Assembly: GCA_038217425.1 (NCBI GenBank)
Contig: JBBQPM010000049.1
Span: forward strand, 1 to 40,422
Length of the DNA stretch: 40,422 nt
Direction of reading: 5' to 3'
Source: JAIEPT01 sp038217425
Lineage (GTDB): Bacteria; Planctomycetota; Planctomycetia; Gemmatales; Gemmataceae
Shown here piece after piece: positions 17,453 through 25,544 of the stretch. The position numbers and the translations under genes were made by a program. The notes below the pieces were generated by a model that did not search any database, was not told the origin of the DNA, and saw only the letters and a list, made by a program, of their open reading frames with translations. Each line of letters opens with the position of its first letter. The stretch's first letter is position 1.

Positions 17453-18236
17453 GCGAACATTACGACGCCGTTTGAGAGCGGCCAAGCGCGTGCGGAGATT
17501 CGCTCAAACTCGGCGTGCCTGGGCCACGGTTCGTGGGGCACGTTTGTAACGTGCCAGTTTCTGTCGCGGCACGTTACAAACGTGCCCCACGAAATTAGAA
17601 CGGAAACGATAGTCAAGCGAAAGCCAACCGAACGTGTCGCTGTGGGGCACGTTTTTAACGTGCCATTTCGTAACTTCTCAATAACCCTGGAAAGTAGCGC
17701 GGCTGATCACATTGTCGGTTGCTATGCTATGAGGCATGGCCGTTGGTCGAGGCCGCCTGCGGGGAAATGCTCAGGCGGTAGAGGAACGTTCGATTGCGTA
17801 CCGGGTCAGGATGGCCTGGAGTTCCTCGGAATCTTTTTCCGCGCAATTGCAGTCAGTCGCGCGCGAACCGACGCTACGATGTTTCTTGGATTGCCTTTGG
17901 TCACGCCAGCGTCGCCTCCAGGTAGGGCCGCATGACGTTCGCCATTCGGCGGGCCTTGCCTCCATTCGGATAAAAGACAGGATCCGGCGCCGAGTTGCGA
18001 GGATTTGCGCGCTTTGACGGAACGGGCGCGGCATTAACGCCGCAGTTCCGCGGGATTCAGTCGGGCCCGAGAGGACGGCGACGCGTTCCTGACCGTTATT
18101 ACTGGTTTGGCGGTTCCTTCGATTGCTATTCTTTTGTCAGTTCACAGAAGCCAGGTAACTTGGCCCTCTTCGCGGCGCCGGTTTTGCACCCGCTCAATAC
18201 CGAGCCTGAATAGCAAACATCAAGGAGCATCCATCC
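17453..18236. other. 784-base non-coding stretch with REP-like palindromes
   Basis: No frame here has recognisable protein similarity. The left part holds three copies of a GGCACGTT/AACGTGCC palindrome (17530-17664). A small hairpin (CCGCCTG 17753-17759 with CAGGCGG 17772-17778) and a short GCGGC-ATTAAC-GCCGC palindrome near 18030 are also present. I see no convincing promoter, though the promoter of the alcohol dehydrogenase gene should be here. This gap separates the conserved left part from an accessory-looking redox island. Confidence 0.6.
17530..17664. repeat. REP-like palindromes, family 1 (three copies)
   Basis: A perfect 26-base inverted repeat (17530-17555 and 17568-17593, TTCGTGGGGCACG... 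and complement) is separated by 12 bases. Each arm is itself a palindrome, GGCACGTT-TGT-AACGTGCC. A third direct copy with TTT in the loop is at 17642-17664 (GTGGGGCACG...). The set lies about 80 bases after the Tricorn-like gene and could act as a terminator or as a mobile REP family. Confidence 0.85.
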
Positions 18237-19298
18237 ATGTTTAAGGCGAGAGCTTACTCCGCTGGCAGTCCAACATCACCGCTGGTCTCCGCGACGATTC
18301 CGCGTCGCGATCCGACCGAACGCGACGTGCAGATCGAAATCCTCTTTTGCGGCGTCTGCCACTCCGACCTTCACTACGCTCGTGACGAATGGCACGACGT
18401 GATGGCCGCGGTCTATCCCTGCGTGCCGGGCCACGAGATCGTTGGCCGGGTCACCAAGGCGGGTTCGGCCGTTACCAAGTTCAAAGCGGGCGACGTTGTC
18501 GGCGTCGGATGCCTGGTCGATTCGGACCGCACCTGTCCGAATTGCAAGGCCGGTCTTGAACAGTTCTGTCCGGGCCAAGTCCTCACGTACGGTTTCCCGG
18601 ACAAGCACAATACGGCTCCGGTGACCTACGGCGGTTATTCCGACAGCATTGTCGTGGACGAACACTTCGTTTTGCGTATCCCGTCCAACCTCGATCTTGC
18701 CGGGGCCGCGCCGCTGCTGTGCGCCGGGATCACGACCTACTCGCCGATGCGCCATTGGAACGTTACCAAGGGCAAGAAGGTCGGCGTCGTCGGTCTGGGC
18801 GGCCTCGGCCACATGGGCGTGAAATTCGCCCACGCCTTCGGCGCCCACACCGTCGTTTTCACCACGACGCCGAACAAAAAGGAGGACGCGCTGCGTCTCG
18901 GGGCCGACGAGGTCGTCGTCTCCAAGAACGCCGACGAGATGAAGAAACACGCCGGCAGCTTCGACTTCATCCTCGATTGCGTTGCCGCCCCGCACGATGT
19001 CAACGCTTACATCAACCTGCTGGCCCGCGACGGCAACCTCACCATGGTCGGCGCGCCCGACAAGCCGCTGCCCGTGGCGGCGTTTGGCCTTATCGTCCAA
19101 CGCCGAAGTTTCTCCGGTTCTTGCATCGGCGGCCTTGCCGAAACGCAGCAGATGCTCGACTTCTGCGGCCAGCACAACATCACCTCCGACGTTGAGGTGA
19201 TCCCCATCCAGAAAATCAACGAGGCCTACGAGCGAATGGTCAGATCGGACGTGAAGTACCGCTTCTCGATCGATATGTCTTCGCTACACTTGGAATGA
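18237..19298 (+). CDS. Zinc-dependent alcohol dehydrogenase / aldehyde reductase (YahK/AdhC-like)
   Basis: Medium-chain zinc enzymes of this group reduce aldehydes to alcohols with NADPH. The 353-residue product has the catalytic zinc site (CGVCHSDLHYAR and GHEIVG), the Rossmann motif GLGGLGHMGVKFA, and the family C-terminus. The structural zinc loop reads VDSDRTCPNCKAGLEQFC: relatives normally have four Cys (C-x2-C-x2-C-x7-C), and here the first is Asp (D97). Asp can bind zinc, so the site may still be filled. AAGGAG lies nine bases before the ATG. A cupin gene follows after 88 bases. The next genes (cupin, SDR remnant, DoxX) suggest a redox or detoxification island. Substrate unknown. Confidence 0.93.
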   Translation: MFKARAYSAGSPTSPLVSATIPRRDPTERDVQIEILFCGVCHSDLHYARDEWHDVMAAVYPCVPGHEIVGRVTKAGSAVTKFKAGDVVGVGCLVDSDRTCPNCKAGLEQFCPGQVLTYGFPDKHNTAPVTYGGYSDSIVVDEHFVLRIPSNLDLAGAAPLLCAGITTYSPMRHWNVTKGKKVGVVGLGGLGHMGVKFAHAFGAHTVVFTTTPNKKEDALRLGADEVVVSKNADEMKKHAGSFDFILDCVAAPHDVNAYINLLARDGNLTMVGAPDKPLPVAAFGLIVQRRSFSGSCIGGLAETQQMLDFCGQHNITSDVEVIPIQKINEAYERMVRSDVKYRFSIDMSSLHLE

Positions 19299-19386
19299 GT
19301 GACGTCCGGCGGCGGCAGCCCAACTCCCAGATACCGCCAAATTGGCTCAGAACCTGCAAGGAATCAAAGGAAAAGGAACGTACACC

Positions 19387-19782
19387 ATGGACATCAAGAG
19401 AAATGGCTCCCAGCCATCCGGCAAGGGACCGGCAGATTGGTTCACCGGGACGGTTCGGATCGATCCGCTGCTTGAAGCACCTGCTCCGGGGCGTATGGCT
19501 TGCGCCAGTGTCAACTTCGCGCCCGGTGCTCGGACCGCGTGGCACACGCACCCGCTCGGCCAAACCCTGATCGTAACGGCCGGGTGCGGCTGGGCACAGC
19601 ACTGGGGCGGGCCGATCGAGGAAATTCGACCTGGTGACGTGGTTTGGTTTCCCGCCGGTGAAAAGCACTGGCATGGCGCCGCGCCGACGACTGCGATGAC
19701 GCACATCGCCATCCAGGAGAAACTCGACGGCAAGGGAGTGGAATGGATGGAGCAGGTCAGCGATGAGCAATACCGCAAGTGA
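19387..19782 (+). CDS. Small single-domain cupin (mandelonitrile lyase/carboxymuconolactone decarboxylase-associated type)
   Basis: The 131-residue product is a single cupin barrel. Motif 1 is WHTHPLGQTLIVTAGCGW, giving ligands H53, H55 and Q59; motif 2 is PGDVVWFPAGEKHWHGA with H94 and H96. A metal-binding pocket is therefore complete. Close relatives are found beside carboxymuconolactone decarboxylases or as (R)-hydroxynitrile lyases, but most have no proven reaction. The ATG at 19387 is preceded by an AAGGAA-type ribosome binding site; an upstream frame exists but does not look like the family. It probably shares a transcript with the alcohol dehydrogenase. Confidence 0.88.
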   Translation: MDIKRNGSQPSGKGPADWFTGTVRIDPLLEAPAPGRMACASVNFAPGARTAWHTHPLGQTLIVTAGCGWAQHWGGPIEEIRPGDVVWFPAGEKHWHGAAPTTAMTHIAIQEKLDGKGVEWMEQVSDEQYRK

Positions 19783-19832
19783 ATTAGCGTCCCGGGCGCA
19801 ACGTAACGGCTCGCACGATCGCTGAGAGGCAA

Positions 19833-20097
19833 GTGACAGGCGCCAACCGCGGCATCGGGCTGGAGACAGCACGGCAACTGACGATTCGCGCCGAGTTCCT
19901 GCCCGACGATGCGAAGTGGGACACCGGCAAGATGCCGACCCTGATCCACACGATGCCCCTCGCGCGAGCTGGTTTCACGTTCGGCATGATCGTGGAAACC
20001 AGCTACGTCACCATCCAGGGCCTCAAGTTGCTCGGCATACCCGGTTGTGAACGGGGCCTACGGCGGCGCCGGCCTCATCACGAAACTTACCAGGTGA
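19833..20097 (+). pseudogene. Decayed chimera: SDR N-terminus joined to an unrelated C-terminal fragment
   Basis: A GTG at 19833 opens with VTGANRGIGLETARQL, the cofactor-binding start of a short-chain dehydrogenase. Directly after it the sequence changes to FLPDDAKWDTGKMPTLIHTM and on to ETSYVTIQGLKLLGI, which is not SDR-like and which I do not recognise. Near 20045 a shift of one base yields a more protein-like ending (VVNGAYGGAGLITKLTR, stop at 20097), while the original frame turns arginine-rich and ends at 20120. The simplest reading is a deletion that fused the start of an SDR gene to the end of another gene, plus a frameshift. It sits between the cupin and DoxX genes. Confidence 0.55.
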
Positions 20098-20170
20098 GTT
20101 CGGACCTTGTGCCGCTCTGATCGCACGCGAGACCAGCGACCGCTGGGATGAACCCCAAACAGGAGTAGTT

Positions 20171-20626
20171 ATGAATAGTGAACACGGCACTTCGCTCGAC
20201 CGGCCCGCAGTCAACGTCGCGCTTCTGGCCGTGCGAGTGGTCGCCGGCGTCATCTTCGCAGCCCACGGGTCGCAGAAGCTCTTCGGGGCGTTTGGCGGGC
20301 AGGGACTCGAAGCGACCGTCACCATGCGGGGCGTGATCGGCTATCCCGTCGCGGTCGGCGAGTTCTTCGGCGGGCTCGGGTTGATCCTTGGGTTTCTAAC
20401 CCGATTCTCTGCCGCCTCGCTGATCGTCGTCATGCTGGGGGCCATCGCCACCGTACATGGGAAGAACGGATTCTTCATGAGCGCGGGCGGCTTTGAATTC
20501 AACCTTGCTCTCATCGGACTCCTCTTGCCGACGCTGATCGCCGGCCCCGGAAGTTACAGCCTCGGGCGCTATCTCCCGCTGCCCAAATCCAAGGTCACAG
20601 GCAATCCCATAGCGGTGTTGGAGTAG
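20171..20626 (+). CDS. DoxX family membrane protein
   Basis: The 151-residue product has the DoxX fold: four predicted membrane segments (about 20-38, 57-75, 80-98, 114-132). Family motifs visible are AAHGSQKLFGAFGG after the first segment and GEFFGGLGLILGFLTRF. DoxX proteins are small inner-membrane proteins; some relate to quinone-linked oxidases or to redox and thiol stress systems, but most lack an assigned job. A CAGGAG ribosome binding site lies nine bases upstream. Its place behind the alcohol dehydrogenase, cupin and SDR remnant supports a redox-linked accessory cluster. Confidence 0.9.
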   Translation: MNSEHGTSLDRPAVNVALLAVRVVAGVIFAAHGSQKLFGAFGGQGLEATVTMRGVIGYPVAVGEFFGGLGLILGFLTRFSAASLIVVMLGAIATVHGKNGFFMSAGGFEFNLALIGLLLPTLIAGPGSYSLGRYLPLPKSKVTGNPIAVLE

Positions 20627-20703
20627 GAGTGGCGATCGTACGGTAGAACGATTCGTTAGACTCCTCGGACGGACCCGTCTCACCCGACAAGCTGATTTCG
20701 TGC

Positions 20704-20709
20704 TATAAA
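20704..20709 (+). promoter_or_regulatory. Possible -10 element placed for a leaderless transcript
   Basis: TATAAA at 20704-20709 lies seven bases before the ATG at 20716, and no Shine-Dalgarno sequence is present. Transcription would start at or next to the ATG. No good -35 box is seen, so this is tentative. Confidence 0.3.
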
Positions 20710-20715
20710 TATCGC

Positions 20716-21021
20716 ATGACCACTTCCCTCGCTCAACTTCAGGAACGCATCGAGCGGATGTACGGCTCCAAGGATCGCCAGCGCGGCGCCGAGGGCTGTT
20801 TCATGTGGTTCATGCAGGAAGTGGGGGAACTCGCCACCGCGCTGCGGGCCGGCACGAAGGACGAACTCACCCTCGAGTTCGCCGACGTCCTCGCCTGGCT
20901 GACGACGCTCGCCAATCTCGCCGGCGTCTCGCTCGAAGACGCGATCGCGCGCAAGTACGGCCAGGGTTGCCCCGGCTGCCAACAAATCCCTTGTGCGTGC
21001 CATCATGCTGAAAAGCCGTAA
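20716..21021 (+). CDS. MazG-like nucleotide pyrophosphohydrolase
   Basis: MazG-type enzymes hydrolyse (d)NTPs to monophosphates and pyrophosphate using an all-alpha fold. The 101-residue product is a minimal single domain with a reduced metal motif: E35-V-G-E38 on one helix and E54-F-A-D57 on the next, matching the ExxE...ExxD pattern. The C-terminus adds a Cys/His-rich tail, CPGCQQIPCACHH (C85, C88, C93, C95, H96, H97), that could bind a metal and is not needed for the MazG fold. The 3' end overlaps the next gene by 17 bases. The specific substrate is unknown: it may clear damaged nucleotides or signal nucleotides. Confidence 0.8.
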   Translation: MTTSLAQLQERIERMYGSKDRQRGAEGCFMWFMQEVGELATALRAGTKDELTLEFADVLAWLTTLANLAGVSLEDAIARKYGQGCPGCQQIPCACHHAEKP

Positions 21022-23248
21022 GTTGTTCGCCTTGCTCCTGACGTTCTGCGCGGCTGCGGCCTCGGCTCAGGATCCGAAGATCACGCGCGTTACGGTCGGT
21101 TTTTCCGGACTGGTTCGCTCTTCGCAATGGACGCCGGTCACGGTCGAGATGCTCGGCGGCGACGTCGATGCGGACTGCACGCTCTTTCTCCAGGGCCACG
21201 ACGCCGACGGCGCCGAACATGTGACCCGCATTCCCTTTCGCCTCGAGCCGTGGGCGCCCAAGAAGATCGTTGCACCCATCAAGAGCTTCGCAGGGAGCGA
21301 CCAAGGCGCCGCCGAATTCGTCCGCGTCTGGATCGAAATCGGTAACCGCAGGATCCCTGCGCCCGCCGAACACCAACCCTTTCGGGCCCTCGAAGAGAAG
21401 CAACTGCTGCTCGTCGCGTTGGGGGGCAGCGTCCCCGCGCTGGAGGCACTCGTCCAGCGTGAGCGTGCGGCGCTGCAGGCCGCCGGCGACGATGCCAAGA
21501 AGAACGCGAGCAGTCTCGCATTCTGGCACGTCGGCCGGGTGCTGGACGTCGGCTCGCTCCCTGATCAATGGTTCGGCTATCAGGCCGCCGACGCTGTCGT
21601 GATCAATACCGGCGACGACCGCTTCATGACGGCGCTCTCCGAGAATCCGCTCAAGGGGCAAGCGCTGCGCAACTGGGTGCTTCGCGGCGGAAAGCTCATC
21701 GTCGCGCTCGATGCGAAGAACGCGCGCGAACTCAATGCTCCGGATCTGCCGGTGCTATTTAAGCTGAACCGCAAAGGACATTCGTTCGAACTCGCCCGCT
21801 CGACAAATAACTCGGTCTTCGACTGGGGATTGAACAAGATCTTGCCACGCGAAATCGAAGCGGTCGCGCTCGATCCGGTCGTGCGCAACTGGGACGTCTG
21901 GGCGCAATATCAGGACGCCGACCGCAGCGTGCCGCTCATCGTGCGCGTCCCGTACGGCTTCGGCGCGGTGACGACGTTGGCGTTTCCGCTCGATGCAATT
22001 GCCGTCCCCGACGAGGGGAAGGAGAAAAACTCCGCGGTCTTCTTCACCAATCTGCTGGCCCGGCAACGCGAACGCCCCAAAGAAAGCCCCGGCGATTCGC
22101 TCGGCGCCGGACTCGGCAGAGATCTCGACCGGTTCGACGTGCCGCTCATCCCGTTTCATTGGATCGCACTTTTCATCTTGCTGTACCTCCTCGCCATCGG
22201 GCCGATCGAGTACCTTGTTCTTAAGAAATTGAACCGACTCGAGTGGACCTGGTTCGCGTTCCCCCTGACCATCGCGCTCACCTGCGGCCTGGCGTATTAT
22301 TACGCCGACCGGGTCATGCCGCGCGAACTGAAAGTCAACCAGATCGATCTCGTCGACATCGACCTGCGGACGGCGGTCCAGCCCTATCTGGCCGGGCACT
22401 CGTATTTCACCGTACTCACTCCGGGCATCACGAATCTGTCCGTCGGCGTCGAGTCGCGCACCGACTTCTGGACCGCGCCGATGGATTCGCCGCTGCCGGC
22501 CGATCAGCCGATCTGGCTCGGACGCAGCGAACAAGAATTTCGCAGCGGCGGCTTCCTGAAACAGCCGTACGAAGTCGATGCGAAGGGGCGGGCTCTGACC
22601 GGCATCAGCATGAATGTGCGGACCACCAAGAGCTTCGTCGCGAACTGGGGGGGGAGCACGCGCCAGCCGCCGCTCGCGTGCAAGCTGACCTACCCCGTGA
22701 GCGACAATGCCCAGGTCGGCGTCAAACTCAGCGGCACGATCCGCAACGACCTGGCTTTCGATCTCGTCGATGCCTGGCTCATCTACGACACCTACGCCTA
22801 CGCGCTTCCCGGCGGTCTCCCGGTCGGCAAGGACGTCGCCGTCAAGGTCGATCTCACGCGCGGCGAACGTCTTCCCGCCTGGATCGATCTCCCCGATGCC
22901 GCGTCGGCACTTCCGGAGAAGAATCTATTCTCGGCCGCCAAGACGATGAAGCGGCTCGCGTTCTTCGATCAGGCGCCCGTGGGTTCCAACGCCGGCTTCG
23001 CGGCGCTGGACTGGAGTTGGCGCCTGCGCGCCGCCCCTCAGGCCGCGGACAAAACGCAAGGCGAAGCGATCCTCTACGCCCGGGTCAAGTCGATGCACGG
23101 CGAGGCCGAGACGCTCATGAAAGAGCGTCTGCCGACCCGGCTTTGGCTCGGTCCCGTGGAAGGCCAGCGCCCGCCGCAACCGGGGCAGCTCACGCAAGAA
23201 ATCTACGTTCGCGTTCTCCTCCCCGTCAACCCCGCGGAAGACCCATGA
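21005..23248 (+). CDS. Large exported membrane protein of unknown function, partner of the ABC ATPase
   Basis: The 747-residue product has a signal peptide (MLKSRKLFALLLTFCAAAASAQ), a beta-rich N-terminal domain, a glutamine-amidotransferase-like alpha/beta stretch (about residues 130-260: DAVVINTGDDR, LRNWVLRGGKLIVALDA), two membrane segments (about 384-405 and 411-435) and a C-terminal beta-rich domain. Both large domains probably lie outside the cytoplasm. The layout recalls accessory membrane proteins encoded beside GldA-type ABC ATPases, but I cannot assign a family. ATG 21005 is preferred over GTG 20993 because it gives the signal peptide. Its stop overlaps the ATPase start (ATGA), so the two are translationally coupled. 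Confidence 0.75.
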   Translation: MLKSRKLFALLLTFCAAAASAQDPKITRVTVGFSGLVRSSQWTPVTVEMLGGDVDADCTLFLQGHDADGAEHVTRIPFRLEPWAPKKIVAPIKSFAGSDQGAAEFVRVWIEIGNRRIPAPAEHQPFRALEEKQLLLVALGGSVPALEALVQRERAALQAAGDDAKKNASSLAFWHVGRVLDVGSLPDQWFGYQAADAVVINTGDDRFMTALSENPLKGQALRNWVLRGGKLIVALDAKNARELNAPDLPVLFKLNRKGHSFELARSTNNSVFDWGLNKILPREIEAVALDPVVRNWDVWAQYQDADRSVPLIVRVPYGFGAVTTLAFPLDAIAVPDEGKEKNSAVFFTNLLARQRERPKESPGDSLGAGLGRDLDRFDVPLIPFHWIALFILLYLLAIGPIEYLVLKKLNRLEWTWFAFPLTIALTCGLAYYYADRVMPRELKVNQIDLVDIDLRTAVQPYLAGHSYFTVLTPGITNLSVGVESRTDFWTAPMDSPLPADQPIWLGRSEQEFRSGGFLKQPYEVDAKGRALTGISMNVRTTKSFVANWGGSTRQPPLACKLTYPVSDNAQVGVKLSGTIRNDLAFDLVDAWLIYDTYAYALPGGLPVGKDVAVKVDLTRGERLPAWIDLPDAASALPEKNLFSAAKTMKRLAFFDQAPVGSNAGFAALDWSWRLRAAPQAADKTQGEAILYARVKSMHGEAETLMKERLPTRLWLGPVEGQRPPQPGQLTQEIYVRVLLPVNPAEDP

Positions 23249-24192
23249 TCGAAACCCGCGACCTCACCAAAGTCTACGGCGACCTCTACGCCCTCGATCG
23301 CCTCACGCTCAAACTCGAGCAAGGCGACGTCTACGGTTTCATCGGGCCCAACGGTGCCGGCAAAACCACCACCATGCGCATCCTTGCCACCCTCCTGAAC
23401 CCTTCCTGGGGCGAGGCGACCGTCTGCGGATACTCCATCTATAAAGACCCGAAAGACATTCGCCGAGTGATCGGCTACATGCCCGACTTCTTCGGCGTCT
23501 ACGACGACATGAAGGTCATCGAGTACCTCGAGTTCTTCGCAGCCGCCTACCGCATCGGCGGCGAGCAGCGCGTGCGAAAATGCAATCAGGTGCTCGAACT
23601 CGTCGATCTCGGCTTCAAACGCGAAGCCCTCGTGACCAGCCTCTCGCGCGGCATGACCCAGCGTCTGGGCCTGGCCCGCGTGTTGCTCCACGAACCGCAA
23701 GTGTTGCTGCTGGACGAACCTGCGAGCGGTCTGGATCCTCGCGCCCGCATCGAGATGCGCAGCCTTCTGAAGCAACTGCAGTCGATGGGCAAGACGATTC
23801 TGATCTCGAGCCACATCTTGCCGGAGTTGGCCGACATCTGCAACAAGATCGGCATCATCGATCACGGCAAGCTGCTCTTCGACGGCGACGTCGCGTCCGC
23901 CATCCGTCAGATTCGTCAGCGTAAAGTGTTCAAGGTAGAAGTTGCGGAGGGGAAGAACCTGCTCGCCGCCCAGGCGCTGCAGTCCAATGGGGCGGTCAGT
24001 AAGGTGGAGTGCAAGTCGGCCGACGAGCCGTTCGAGGTCACGCTGCAAGAGGGGGGCCAGGACGGCACGTTCATCCCGGAGGTGTTGCTGCACGCGGGCT
24101 ATCGGCTCAAGATGTTTCGCGAGGACGAGATCAATCTGGAAGACGTCTTCATGGGCATCACGAAGGGGATCAAGGGCGAGCGAGGGACGTAA
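23245..24192 (+). CDS. ABC transporter ATP-binding protein
   Basis: The 315-residue product has all ATPase motifs: Walker A GPNGAGKTT, signature LSRGMTQRL, Walker B VLLLDEPASGLD and the H-loop SSHI. About 90 C-terminal residues extend beyond the ATPase core, as in DrrA/NatA/GldA-type exporters. No separate permease gene follows; the only membrane protein in the unit is the 747-residue product just upstream. The last codons and stop (24175-24192) coincide with a degenerate copy of the REP-like palindrome that fills the following gap, so the present C-terminus (KGERGT) may be shaped by insertion of that repeat. Confidence 0.93.
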   Translation: MIETRDLTKVYGDLYALDRLTLKLEQGDVYGFIGPNGAGKTTTMRILATLLNPSWGEATVCGYSIYKDPKDIRRVIGYMPDFFGVYDDMKVIEYLEFFAAAYRIGGEQRVRKCNQVLELVDLGFKREALVTSLSRGMTQRLGLARVLLHEPQVLLLDEPASGLDPRARIEMRSLLKQLQSMGKTILISSHILPELADICNKIGIIDHGKLLFDGDVASAIRQIRQRKVFKVEVAEGKNLLAAQALQSNGAVSKVECKSADEPFEVTLQEGGQDGTFIPEVLLHAGYRLKMFREDEINLEDVFMGITKGIKGERGT

Positions 24193-24372
24193 GTCATTGA
24201 GGGAATCGAAGGCGAGCGGGGGACGTTAGTCCCCCGGTACGTGTGCACGAGCAGCACGATCAGAAAACGCGATTTTGCAGGTGCGTCACGTACCGGGGGA
24301 CTAACGTCCCCCGCTCGCCAAATCGGCGCCCTGGTGTGTCACGTACCGGGGAACTAACGTCCCCCGCTCGGC
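24175..24372. repeat. REP-like palindromes, family 2 (four copies)
   Basis: Copy A (24211-24243, GGCGAGCGGGGGACG...) and copy B (24287-24319) form a perfect 33-base inverted repeat around a 43-base spacer. Copy C (24340-24372) repeats B with two changes. A degenerate half copy (24175-24195, two changes in 21 bases) overlaps the end and stop codon of the ABC ATPase gene. Each unit folds alone as CGGGGGA-CGTTAG-TCCCCCG. They fill the gap between two convergent genes and could serve as a two-way terminator. Confidence 0.85.
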
Positions 24373-24380
24373 AAATTTGT

Positions 24381-25376
24381 CTACTTCACCACCGAAATTA
24401 CGCCCTTCTCGAGGATCGCGATGACCACGCCGACGTTTTCGTCGCGGAAGACTTCTGCGCTGTAGATCGGCGTCTTGTCCGAGAATTCCTTCTCGCCGTA
24501 GGTTCGGCACTTAATGTTGATGCCGTGCGCGAAGAGGGGCTTCTTCACGCTTTCCGTCGGGGCCTTGAGGCCTTCGCCGCCGGCGACCACGCCGATGCTG
24601 CCGGTCTCGCTGATGTAGATTAAATTCCCCGTGTTCACGTCACGGAAGACTTCCAGGCCGAAGGTCTTCGTTGCGTCGGTGATCGAGGGTTCGTCGGGCT
24701 TGCGCACCGGCAGGTCGAGCCCATGCAGCGATTCCGGCGTCTTGCCTTCCTTGATCTCCTTGCCGGCATACGGCACGACGGCGATCGAGCCGGTCTCGCA
24801 GACGTAAATGAGCAGGCCCATGCCCTTGTCGTGGTAGACCTCGACGGAATACTGCGTCGCCTTGTCCCATTTCTTGTCGCCGTACTTACGGACGCCGAGA
24901 TCGAAGCCGTGCGTCCAGTCGGCTTGCTGCCCCAGGCCCTTGCTCCCCTTGGCGGGGGCGGCGGCGATCATGCCCTGCTCGGTGACGTATAGAAAGTTAT
25001 CGGTGTTCGGGTCGCGGAACACTTCGAGGCTGATTCGCTTGGTCGTCTTGGAGAACTTCGCCTCGCCGATCTTGCGGACGTCGAGATCTCGGCCCGTGAT
25101 CCAGTCGGGGCCTTTGCCGGGCAGGTTCGGTTGAAATCCCCGGCCCAGGGCGACGGAGCCCTTTTGCGTGATGAATAGGCCGAGCTGGTTGTTGGGGTCG
25201 TAGAAACCTTCGACGCCGAACTTTTGCGTCTTGTCGTCGAAATCGGTTTCGCCCAGTTTGCGGCAAGCGAGATCGAAGGCATGGGTCCAGGTCAGATCTT
25301 TGGGTTTGGCCTGGGCCCAGAGCGAGGCGGGCTGAAGGACGATGACGAGTGCGAAGATGCGGAACAGACGATTCAT
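24381..25376 (-). CDS. Secreted protein built of five ~60-residue repeats, function unknown
   Basis: The 331-residue product starts with a signal peptide (MNRLFRIFALVIVLQPASLWAQ) and is then almost entirely five tandem repeats. Each unit has an entry (THAFDLACRKLGETDF or similar), a strand such as FGLEVFRD, a turn DPNTDN or DVNTGN, and a closing strand such as LIYISETGSIGVV. Key shared positions are the HGxDLxVRK and EVFRDxNTG parts. Five equal beta-rich units suggest a closed propeller-like or other repeat fold, but this is inference. ATG 25376 is chosen for the signal peptide; codons upstream are not protein-like and the ribosome binding site is weak. Nothing in the sequence indicates an enzyme. 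It is convergent with the ABC ATPase gene. Confidence 0.8.
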   Translation of the reverse strand: MNRLFRIFALVIVLQPASLWAQAKPKDLTWTHAFDLACRKLGETDFDDKTQKFGVEGFYDPNNQLGLFITQKGSVALGRGFQPNLPGKGPDWITGRDLDVRKIGEAKFSKTTKRISLEVFRDPNTDNFLYVTEQGMIAAAPAKGSKGLGQQADWTHGFDLGVRKYGDKKWDKATQYSVEVYHDKGMGLLIYVCETGSIAVVPYAGKEIKEGKTPESLHGLDLPVRKPDEPSITDATKTFGLEVFRDVNTGNLIYISETGSIGVVAGGEGLKAPTESVKKPLFAHGINIKCRTYGEKEFSDKTPIYSAEVFRDENVGVVIAILEKGVISVVK

Positions 25377-25544
25377 AGCGCGGCCCCGGAAGGACGAGAG
25401 GAAGGTGTGCGATCTGGGTTGTTCTAGGAAGACGAACCAAACCAGCCACGCCAACCGGGGAAAAGTGGGGAGGTGGGGAGTGGGGAGAAGCAAATCCGCG
25501 GCACCCTGGCCTTGAGCTATGCGGCGTACGCTATTCACCACCCA

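Noticed and set aside
17582..18213. Several 70-120 codon frames in the gap before the alcohol dehydrogenase
   Set aside because: They overlap the palindromes, disagree with each other in frame, and show no protein-like motifs or ribosome binding sites.
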